Shown here: positions 57,823-64,000 of the stretch, one piece after another | Numbering within the stretch: the stretch's first letter is position 1 | Layout of the letters: each line of letters begins with the position of its first letter | From: Streptomyces sp. ICC1 | Lineage (GTDB): Bacteria > Actinomycetota > Actinomycetes > Streptomycetales > Streptomycetaceae | Assembly: GCF_003287935.1 (NCBI RefSeq) | Contig: NZ_CP030287.1 | Location: forward strand, 6,351,227 to 6,415,226 | Reading direction: 5' to 3' | DNA length: 64,000 bases | Notes under the pieces: model-generated | The model's database searches: none | Told to the model about the DNA's origin: nothing | What the model saw: only the letters and a program-made list of their open reading frames with translations | Translations under genes and position numbers: made by a program

Positions 57823-58299
57823 TGCGCGTTCCTGGGGTGGCAGGGTCCTGGCTGGTCTTCGTTGACTCCCACTGCGATTTCATGTGTGCGGTGCCGTCAT
57901 GCGGTCCACCGCACGTACGCCATCCGGTCTAGACCAATGGCTGCGGATTCCAGTTCTAGCACGGGCCGGCCGGAAAGGGAACGTTCCGGACTCACGGCCG
58001 GTCCGAGGCCGACCATCGGCCGGGTCCGGGCCCGCCGGCGAGCTCCCCGGTCCCGTGCGCCGAGCACCCCCGTGCCCCAGCCCACGGGACCGGGGCGACC
58101 CGGCCCCCGTTGCACCGCACCCCCGAAAAGCGGGCGCGCCCCGTTCGTCCGGGGGGTCCGGAACCTCCGAACACGGCCCCCGCCGCAGGGGCGCCCGACG
58201 CTGTCGCAGCATCACCGCCCCTCCCCCGCGCCCTTCTCTCCCAGCAGCCCCGGAGCTCAGCAAGCTAGACGTGAACCGTCCAGAAGTCGGGCACCGGCG
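57823..58299. other. Gene-free stretch
   Basis: About 480 bases with long open frames on both strands but Pro/Arg-rich, low-information translations and no ribosome sites. Two isolated CTAG tetramers (57929, 57955) occur, rare in Streptomyces. I see no gene. Confidence 0.5.
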
Positions 58300-58471
58300 C
58301 ATCTAGTGGGCTAGATGACGGGATGAACATACGTCGTCCCACGTGTGCCCTGTCAAGCAACGGAGAGGTGATCATCCGGTGAAGTGGCGTGGGTCACTTT
58401 CGCCGGTGTCCGCTAGCCGGGTAGATGCAGTTCGTTGCATTGTGTGGTGAGAGCCGTCTAGGCCAGTAGAT
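58300..58471. promoter_or_regulatory. Three CTAG-N4-(C/G)TAGAT motifs upstream of the XRE gene
   Basis: CATCTAG-TGGG-CTAGATG (58300-58317, perfect 7+7 palindrome), CTAG-CCGG-GTAGATG (58413-58427) and CTAG-GCCA-GTAGAT (58458-58471). Same orientation, same 4-base spacer; CTAG is otherwise rare in high-GC actinobacteria. Probable operators of the XRE regulator whose gene begins 60 bases later. Confidence 0.65.
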
Positions 58472-58529
58472 AATGCAGGTGGTGGTCGGTGCAGCGGTCG
58501 GTCACGGGATCCAGCGGTAGACAGGAGCG

Positions 58530-59051
58530 GTGACGGTGATGGGTGAGGGGACCCCCACCGACGGGCGGGACACCATGGGCGCCCGCCTCGGCTTCTTGAT
58601 CGAGACGATCCACCCGGCGAGCCGCGGTCCGTACACGTACCAGGAGATCGCCGAGGGCACCAGGAACCTGCCCGGCCCCTCCGTCTCGCACGGCACGGTC
58701 CAGACCATCCGCTTGAACAACAATCCGAACCCCGGCATCGACTCGATCCGCGCGATCGCCAACTTCTTCGGCGTCACGGTCGGCTACCTCGCCGACGGCG
58801 AGAACGCCGAAGCGATCGAGCAGCGGATCGAGGAGCGGATCTCGCGGCTGCGCGAGGAGATGGGCAAGGCCGCCGCGGCCGACGAGTTCGCCCAGGTCCT
58901 GGAGGACGAGCAGGTCAAAGCCGCCGCCTTCCGCCTCAGCGGGCTGTCCGCCGGGTCCATGAGGTCCGTCACCGGCCTGATCAAGCAGCTCCGCAAGGCC
59001 GAAGGGCTTCCGGACGTGAACCCGCGCCGTCGCCGCCGCAAGGAATCCTGA
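58530..59051 (+). CDS. XRE-family transcriptional regulator
   Basis: 173 aa (GTG 58530; GTG 58536 or ATG 58539 are as good, given AGGAG at 58523-58527). HTH in GARLGFLIETIHPASRGPYT, YQEIAEGTRN, SVSHGTVQTIRLNNNPNPGI, with SIRAIANFFGVTVGYLADGE as the helix after recognition. The C-terminal half is a charged coiled coil (QRIEERISRLREEMGKAAAA). First gene of a set with an ImmA/IrrE protease, the classic repressor/anti-repressor pairing. Confidence 0.85.
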   Translation: MTVMGEGTPTDGRDTMGARLGFLIETIHPASRGPYTYQEIAEGTRNLPGPSVSHGTVQTIRLNNNPNPGIDSIRAIANFFGVTVGYLADGENAEAIEQRIEERISRLREEMGKAAAADEFAQVLEDEQVKAAAFRLSGLSAGSMRSVTGLIKQLRKAEGLPDVNPRRRRRKES

Positions 59052-59294
59052 AGGGAGCCCTGAGGGGAGCCCCGAGAGGAGTCCGGAAGGGATCCTGAGG
59101 CGCAAACCAGTCATGCTACTCGCGTGGACCACGGTGTTTCGGCCTGTCAGCACACGTCTTCCGGCCGCCCGTGAGGCTTCCGGTTACCCTCAAGCGTTCA
59201 GGCGTGCGAAATGGGCGGACGGCATGGGGCAGTTGGGCTTCGCGCCGCAGAGCCGCAGAGAGCCGCGGAGAGCCGACGGGCGGGGAGGGCGACC

Positions 59295-59987
59295 ATGCGG
59301 TGGTGGAAGCGCGCCGATGCGGAGTGCGCCGCCGTCGCAGACCAGCTCGTCATCCCCCAGCCATTCGACCTCGAGGCCTTCTGTGAGGGCATAGCCGAGA
59401 AACGCGGCCGTCCCCTGATCCTGCTGCCCCTCGACGGGCCTGTAGACCCGGCCCTGCCGTGCGGGATCTGGCTCGGCCTGGACGTCGCCGACCTCGTGTT
59501 CTACGACGCCGTCGCCGCCGAGATCCTCAAGGTGCAGATCGTCCTGCACGAGATATCGCACATGCTGCTCGGACACGTCGCCCCCGAGCTCGAGATGCCG
59601 GAGCAGCCGTCGGAGCGCGAGATCGCCCGCGCCTCCGAGCACTTCCAGCGCCTGCTGGCGCGCACGCAGACGGCCGTCTCCGGTCTCGACAGCCCCGATC
59701 TTCCCGTGGCCTCGATCATCCGCGCCGAGGCGGCCCGGATCAGGAGCGTGGCCCGCGAGACCGAGTCCATCGACGAGGAACTCGGCCTCGACGTCAACCG
59801 CCTCGCGCACCTCATGGGGCGGAGCAAGTTCGCGAGCCCGCAGGAACGGCAGGCGGAGACCCTGGCCACGCTCATCCACGAACGGGCCGGCCGCTACACG
59901 ACGCAGTCGATCTCCAGCGAGGCCGAGGACCGCCTCGCGCGCCTCCATGACGCCCTCGGGCACCCCGTTCGAAACACCTGGTCGTGA
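59295..59987 (+). CDS. ImmA/IrrE-family zinc metallopeptidase
   Basis: 230 aa. Zinc motif H85-E-I-S-H89 (VLHEISHMLLGHV) preceded by LVFYDAVAAEILKVQIV. The C-terminal 100 residues are helical (DEELGLDVNRLAHLMGRSKF). ImmA-type proteases cleave XRE repressors to induce ICE or stress genes; the neighbouring XRE protein is the natural substrate (inference). ATG after GGGGAGGG; two bases separate its stop from the next start. Confidence 0.87.
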   Translation: MRWWKRADAECAAVADQLVIPQPFDLEAFCEGIAEKRGRPLILLPLDGPVDPALPCGIWLGLDVADLVFYDAVAAEILKVQIVLHEISHMLLGHVAPELEMPEQPSEREIARASEHFQRLLARTQTAVSGLDSPDLPVASIIRAEAARIRSVARETESIDEELGLDVNRLAHLMGRSKFASPQERQAETLATLIHERAGRYTTQSISSEAEDRLARLHDALGHPVRNTWS

Positions 59988-59988
59988 A

Positions 59989-61158
59989 GTGAAACACCTC
60001 GAGATCGCCGTCCTGACCATGCTCTGGGCCGTGACGGTCTGGCGGGTTCCCTCAGCCGTCCGCTCCGTCAAGCAGCGGGCCCTGTGGACCGCGTTCGCCG
60101 CCCTGACGCTCTCCATGACGCTCCGTCTGCCCGGGGTGATGCGCGCCCTGGACGAATGGGCGGGGGTCAACAACCTGTCCACCCTCGTCAAACACTGGCT
60201 GGGCATGATCGCGGCCGGCGCGGTCGTCGACTTCGTCGTCGCCATCGCCCGGCCGGAGACCGGCCGCCGGCTGCGCACCCGCCACTACGTCGCCCTCACG
60301 GCGATGGCGGTCATGGCGGTGCTGTTCTTCTTCTTCGTCCCGCGGCCCCGCGAAGTGACCGACTTCTTCGAGAAGAACGCGGGGAACGGTTGGGCGACGG
60401 CCTACTACCTCGTCTTCATCGTCTACCTCGGCATCGCCATGGCCACCGCCACCTGGCTCTTCTGGGGCAGCGCCCGGCACGCCAGCGCCCGGTGGCTGCG
60501 GACCGGCGTACGGCTCATGGGCATCGGAACCGCCGTCGGCGTGCTCTACACCCTGCTGCGGTTCGGGTACATGACGACCCGTCTCATCGGACTCACGGAC
60601 AGCACCAGCGACATCGCGGTCGACAACGCCACCGACGCCCTGAAGTACATGGCGATCGGCTTCATCCTCGTCGGAAGCAGCATCCCGGCGTTCGGCGTGG
60701 CCTGGCGGACCGTCCAGGACGGCCGGCACTTCCGCCGGCTCCAGCCGCTCTGGCAGGACCTGACCGCGGTCACCCCCGACATCGTCCTCAGGACCGGACT
60801 CCTGCGCAGCCCGCGCCTGCGGCTGTACCGCAGGGTGATCGAGATCCGTGACGCCTCCCTGGCGCTCGACGCCTACGCCGCCGACGACATCCGCGAGCGG
60901 GCGCGGAGCGCCGCGCTGCGGGCGGGCTTCGACCCGGCGACGAGCCCCGCGGCCGAAGCCCTCTGGATGCGGGCCGCGCGCGAAGGCAAGGCCCGCGGCA
61001 CCCTGCCGGTCGCGAGCACGCAGGAGCCGGCCACCGAGGGCATCGACGACCTCGACTTCGCCACCGAGGTCGACAAGCTCATCCAGATCGCGCGGATCTA
61101 CCACTCCGCCGTGGCCGACGAGTTCCTCACCACCACCAGCCAGGAGGCCACGGCGTGA
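59989..61158 (+). CDS. MAB_1171c-family multi-pass membrane protein (DUF6545 type)
   Basis: 389 aa from the GTG at 59989. Seven hydrophobic segments (to about residue 230; VLTMLWAVTVWRVPSAVRSV, KHWLGMIAAGAVVDFVVAIA, AVMAVLFFFFVPRPREVTDF) precede a cytoplasmic domain with RRLQPLWQDLTAVTPDIVLR, RRVIEIRDASLALDAY and TEVDKLIQIARIYHSAVADE, the MAB_1171c signature. The family always appears with XRE and ImmA genes in actinobacteria and is labelled a putative transporter without evidence. It could be a sensor feeding the protease. Confidence 0.85.
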   Translation: MKHLEIAVLTMLWAVTVWRVPSAVRSVKQRALWTAFAALTLSMTLRLPGVMRALDEWAGVNNLSTLVKHWLGMIAAGAVVDFVVAIARPETGRRLRTRHYVALTAMAVMAVLFFFFVPRPREVTDFFEKNAGNGWATAYYLVFIVYLGIAMATATWLFWGSARHASARWLRTGVRLMGIGTAVGVLYTLLRFGYMTTRLIGLTDSTSDIAVDNATDALKYMAIGFILVGSSIPAFGVAWRTVQDGRHFRRLQPLWQDLTAVTPDIVLRTGLLRSPRLRLYRRVIEIRDASLALDAYAADDIRERARSAALRAGFDPATSPAAEALWMRAAREGKARGTLPVASTQEPATEGIDDLDFATEVDKLIQIARIYHSAVADEFLTTTSQEATA

Positions 61159-61751
61159 CGACCACGCTCATCCGGTCGGAGGAGTCCCGGGCCGCGCGCC
61201 TGGTCACCGACGGGCTCGATCCCAAGACGTGGATCATCGCCGACACCGTTCTCATCGGCTGGCACACCGGCCGCCTCGCCGGGATCGGCTGGGGCCTCCT
61301 CGGCTGCCTGTTCGCCGCGGCCATCCCGCTGGCCTTCATCAAGTACGGCATCCGCCGCGGCCGTTGGGCCGACCGGCACGTCGGCCAGCGGCAGCAGCGC
61401 CTCGTCGTGATGACCTTCATCATCTTCTCGGTCGCCACCGGCATCCTGCTGCTGTGGGCCTTCGACGCCCCCCGGACCATGATCGCGCTGATCGCGGCCA
61501 TGCTGGCCACCCTCGCCGCGCTCCTCGCCGTGACCCGGGCCTGGAAGATCAGCGTGCACGCCGCGGTGTCGTGCGGAAGCCTCGCCATGCTCGCGATGAC
61601 GTACGGGCCCTGGGTCCTGCTCGCCTCCCCCGTGGTCGCCGTCGTCGGCTGGTCCCGGATCGAGCTGAAGGACCACACGGTCGCCCAGGTGATCGCGGGC
61701 GCCGCCCTGGGCGCGGCCGTCGCGGCCGCCACCTTCGCCCTGGTCCGTTAG
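61155..61751 (+). CDS. PAP2-like membrane phosphatase-family protein
   Basis: 198 aa overlapping the previous gene by ATGA. Five to six membrane segments. VHAAVSCGSLAMLAMTYGPW and VVGWSRIELKDHTVAQVIAG correspond to PAP2 motifs (SGS-like CGS; SR..L..HT..QV..G). The first PAP2 motif (KxxxxxxRP) is not obvious, so catalytic competence is uncertain. Last gene of the XRE-ImmA-MAB_1171c operon, ended by the hairpin at 61808-61842. Confidence 0.75.
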   Translation: MTTTLIRSEESRAARLVTDGLDPKTWIIADTVLIGWHTGRLAGIGWGLLGCLFAAAIPLAFIKYGIRRGRWADRHVGQRQQRLVVMTFIIFSVATGILLLWAFDAPRTMIALIAAMLATLAALLAVTRAWKISVHAAVSCGSLAMLAMTYGPWVLLASPVVAVVGWSRIELKDHTVAQVIAGAALGAAVAAATFALVR

Positions 61752-61807
61752 GGCATCCCGGCCGGATCCCGCCGGATCCCGCGGCGCCCGCGACGCCCGC
61801 GACGCGG

Positions 61808-61842
61808 AGGAGGGGACCGGTGTGAGGCTCCGGTCCCCTCCT
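61808..61842. terminator. 13-bp perfect hairpin between convergent operons
   Basis: AGGAGGGGACCGG (61808-61820), 9-base loop, CCGGTCCCCTCCT (61830-61842). It lies 56 bases after the PAP2 gene and 39 bases after the lanthipeptide precursor stop, so it serves both directions. Confidence 0.8.
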
Positions 61843-61880
61843 GGGGCGGCGTCAGGGGTCGCCGCCGGTTCAGCGGGCGA

Positions 61881-62006
61881 TCAGCAGCCGCTGGTGTGCC
61901 AGCGGCAGGCCGTGATCAGTGCGGCGGCGTGCTCCTCGCCGCGGGCGTCCTCGGTACGGACGTCCTCGGGCAGGACCTGGAGGGCATCGATGTCGAACTC
62001 CGCCAT
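61881..62006 (-). CDS. lanA: Lanthipeptide precursor peptide, 41 aa
   Basis: Starts MAEFDIDALQVLPEDV with AAGGAG 7 bases upstream of the ATG, an excellent ribosome site. The leader is acidic and Ala-rich with an amphipathic DIDALQVLPE helix. The C-terminus TACRWHTSGC holds two Cys, two Thr and one Ser, allowing two (methyl)lanthionine rings. Cleavage is not visible; a break near EEHAA is possible. The LanL-type synthetase gene lies 88 bases upstream in the same direction. The frame is below the size that gene finders usually report. Confidence 0.75.
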   Translation of the reverse strand: MAEFDIDALQVLPEDVRTEDARGEEHAAALITACRWHTSGC

Positions 62007-62069
62007 GGCGGTCTCCTTCTGTGCGGATGGAACTGCGGATGGAACGCCGGCCCCGGAGGGGTCCGGCAG

Positions 62070-62090
62070 CCGGTGGCCGACGGCCACCGG
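62070..62090 (-). terminator. Short hairpin between lanL and the precursor gene
   Basis: CCGGTGGCC (62070-62078), loop GAC, GGCCACCGG (62082-62090): perfect 9-bp stem just after the lanL stop. It may attenuate read-through so that lanA is expressed mainly from its own promoter or from processed mRNA. Confidence 0.45.
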
Positions 62091-62094
62091 ACAC

Positions 62095-64000
62095 TCATGG
62101 GTGGCCCGGTCCGCCCTCGGGCAGCCAGGCCCGCGGGCCGCCGTACCGCAGGCGCAGCAGCAGCGAGAGGCTCCCGGCCAGACCGGTGGCGTACTCGGCC
62201 AGTACGGACGTGCGGTTCTCGTCGGGCACCAGCAGCCGGCCGTCGCGCAGCACCGCCTGGGCCGCCATGTGCTCGACCAGCAGCTCGGCTCCGGCCCGGT
62301 GGCGCGCGTCGCCCGTCAGCTCGGCGGCGTCGAGCAGGAACTCGGCGTTGCCCGCGAGCCCGTGGCAGGTGGCGGCCGTATCGGTCACCCTGCCCGCCCG
62401 CACGGCGGCGGCCGCGCCCTCCACCAGGTCGGCGAGGCCCTCGCCGCCGGGGCCGGCGGCGGACCGGAGCCGGACCAGGAAGGTGCCCACGCCCGAGGAG
62501 CCGCTGCACCAGTGCCTGGCCAGGTCCGGGGAGCCCGACAGGTGCCGCGCCCGGTCCACCGGCCACAGCGTGCCCGCCGGTCCGCGGCGGGCGGCCGCCG
62601 CCAGGGTGGAGCCCGCCGCCACGGCCGCGGCGCGCAGCCGCTCGTCGCCCGTCGCCTCCCAGGCCAGGAGCAGGAAGGTGCCGACACCGGCCACCCCGTG
62701 CGCGAACCCGTAGTGCCAGGCGCCCGCGAGACCGGAGTCGAAGTCCTCGGGCACCGGCCAGAAGACGCCCTCGGGCGTGCTCCGCGCCGCTGCCAGCAGC
62801 CCTTCGGCGGCCTGCACGGCGCGGTCGAGGAAGCGCCGGTCCCCCGTGGTGCGCCAGAAGTGCAGCTGGGTCAGGCCGGCGCCGGCCGCGCCGTGGCAGA
62901 CATCCGGGTTGGGCCACTCCAGGGGCAGCGCCAGGGCGAGGGCGAGGGCGCGTTCGGTGAGCGCCGCGTCCCCCAGCGCCCGGGCGGCGTCGAGCAGGGC
63001 CCAGGCCGTGCCCGACCGGCCGAAGTGGAGTCCGGGCAGGTTGCCGGGCAGCGCCTCCTGCCGGTCCGCCGTCCACAGCGCGGCCGTACGCAGCCCCGCG
63101 CGCAGGGCCTCCCGGGTGACGGGCGGCCCGTACGCGGAGTCACGCGCGGAGCCGTCCCCGGAGCCGTCCTGGGAGCCGTCCCGGGTGCCGTCCCGGGTGC
63201 CGGGGGCGGTCGCGTACGGGGATCCGGCCGCGAGGTCGTCCGCGTGGCGCAGGGCCCGGGCGAGCACGCCCACTCCGCCCGCCGAGCCGTGCTGGAGGGC
63301 CACCGGGTCGCAGGTCTCGCCGAAGGAGTCCGCGGCCCAGAGCCGGTCGGGGTCCGCCGGGCGCATGGTGGCCAGCAGGTGGGCGATGCCGTCGTGCAGC
63401 AGCCGTGCGCGCACCCGCGCCGCGTCCGTGGACCCGGCGGACCCCGTGGACCCGGCGGACCGCGTGGACCCGGTGGACCCCGTGGACCCCGCGGGGCCTC
63501 CGGGTGCCGTCGTCGGCGCCGGGCCGCCGTCGAGGGCCTCCCGGGCCCGCTCCAGGGTCCAGCGGTCCTCGGGCGCGTCGCGCATCAGCCCCCGGACCAG
63601 CGGCCCGTACCGTCGTACGAGCGGCTGGTCGCGGGCCAGCAGGTCCAGGAGCCGGGACAGCCGCTCCTCGTCCGGGCGGGCCCCCGCTGCGGGCCGGTCC
63701 GCCGCGAAGAGCGGATCGGCGCCGGTCAGGGCGTGCAGGATGGTGGCGCCCAGGGCGTACAGGTCCACGGCGGGCCCGAACGCGGGAGCCACCGGGTCGG
63801 CGGCGCGCAGTTCGGGGGCGGTATAGCCGCGGGTGGCGCCGAGCACCCAGCGCTCGCCCTGCGCGGCGGCCATCTCCAGGTCGATCAGCCGCAGCTGCCC
63901 GTCGGGGGTGACCATGACGTTGTTCGGGTTGAAGTCGTGCAGGGTGACGCCGAGTTCGTGGGCGGTGGCGACCAGTTCGAGCAGTTGTCGGACCAGGGGG
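62095..64000 (-). CDS. lanL: Class IV lanthipeptide synthetase LanL, 5' end beyond the window
   Basis: 635 codons present. The visible kinase part starts at the catalytic loop (HELGVTLHDFNPNNVMV), then the LRLIDLEMAA metal loop and GYTAPELRA. A Gly/Ser/Thr linker (GSTGSTGSTRSAGSTGSAGS) leads to the LanC-like cyclase (about the last 450 residues) with GSAGGVGVLARAL and the zinc ligands in HWCSGSSGVG and CHGLAGNAEF. Retained Cys-Cys-His zinc ligands separate class IV LanL from class III LanKC. The missing N-terminal lyase and the rest of the kinase should lie right of 64000. Confidence 0.88.
   Translation of the reverse strand, partial: PLVRQLLELVATAHELGVTLHDFNPNNVMVTPDGQLRLIDLEMAAAQGERWVLGATRGYTAPELRAADPVAPAFGPAVDLYALGATILHALTGADPLFAADRPAAGARPDEERLSRLLDLLARDQPLVRRYGPLVRGLMRDAPEDRWTLERAREALDGGPAPTTAPGGPAGSTGSTGSTRSAGSTGSAGSTDAARVRARLLHDGIAHLLATMRPADPDRLWAADSFGETCDPVALQHGSAGGVGVLARALRHADDLAAGSPYATAPGTRDGTRDGSQDGSGDGSARDSAYGPPVTREALRAGLRTAALWTADRQEALPGNLPGLHFGRSGTAWALLDAARALGDAALTERALALALALPLEWPNPDVCHGAAGAGLTQLHFWRTTGDRRFLDRAVQAAEGLLAAARSTPEGVFWPVPEDFDSGLAGAWHYGFAHGVAGVGTFLLLAWEATGDERLRAAAVAAGSTLAAAARRGPAGTLWPVDRARHLSGSPDLARHWCSGSSGVGTFLVRLRSAAGPGGEGLADLVEGAAAAVRAGRVTDTAATCHGLAGNAEFLLDAAELTGDARHRAGAELLVEHMAAQAVLRDGRLLVPDENRTSVLAEYATGLAGSLSLLLRLRYGGPRAWLPEGGPGHP

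Noticed and set aside
57884..58306. 140-codon frames on both strands
   Set aside because: Pro/Arg-rich, mutually overlapping, no ribosome site, no recognisable domain.

Overview
This window is high-GC actinobacterial chromosome and almost certainly Streptomyces. The signs are strong GC bias at third codon positions, GTG starts, frequent ATGA stop/start overlaps, typical Streptomyces families (DUF6230/DUF6114, IcmA, a KilB-like protein, MAB_1171c-type membrane protein, ArsO/ArsN1) and Streptomyces-type intergenic repeats. No rRNA, tRNA, CRISPR array or intact transposase was seen.

Layout. 1-9.3 kb: small and secreted proteins (VOC-fold tail, CAP-domain protein, NodB deacetylase, a DUF2975/HTH pair, a beta-helix glycanase) mixed with decayed genes: a frameshifted NB-ARC ATPase ending at a palindromic repeat, and a glycanase truncated tail-to-tail against a psuG fragment. 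9.3-16.5 kb: orphan KdpE, OB-fold protein, DUF3159, two TrkA-type K+ regulatory proteins divergent from a KimA/APC-type permease, and a 23S rRNA-type uridine methyltransferase. 16.6-23.3 kb: a candidate cationic poly- or oligo-amino-acid system. It has an SbnA-type diaminopropionate-pathway enzyme, a membrane Pls-like protein (carrier domain, transmembrane segments and left-handed beta-helix domains, but no adenylation domain) and a separate adenylation-carrier protein. This block ends at 23313-23353 in a sequence matching an Illumina Nextera adapter plus index, so the join to ackA is suspect. 23.4-36 kb: ackA, pyk, a DUF6230/DUF6114/secreted-protein operon, a redox-dead thioredoxin-TPR protein, TetR, a free-standing EF-G domain IV protein, icmA (F80/Q198 diagnostic), MarR and MFS genes. 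36-42 kb: an ArsR-like regulator, a PP2C remnant, a compact arsR-arsN1 / arsO locus with twin operators, and a LuxR-type regulator.

42.2-51.1 kb holds the most striking system: a DeoR regulator divergent from an eight-gene run of MFS exporter, HAD phosphatase, GPP34-like protein, class III aminotransferase, inositol-monophosphatase-like phosphatase, zinc alcohol dehydrogenase and GH35-like glycosidase. Aminotransferase-phosphatase-dehydrogenase in this order, with 4-bp overlaps, is the gabT1-yktC1-gutB1 signature of azasugar (nojirimycin/deoxynojirimycin-type) biosynthesis.

51.3-58.5 kb is a patchwork: a CorA remnant, a HopJ-family protein unusual for actinobacteria, a two-gene CHAT-protease locus and a frameshifted anti-sigma-type kinase. 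58.5-61.75 kb is an XRE / ImmA-IrrE protease / MAB_1171c / PAP2 operon preceded by three CTAG-N4-STAGAT motifs. The right edge carries a class IV lanthipeptide locus: a LanL synthetase running off the window, with a 41-codon precursor peptide just downstream.
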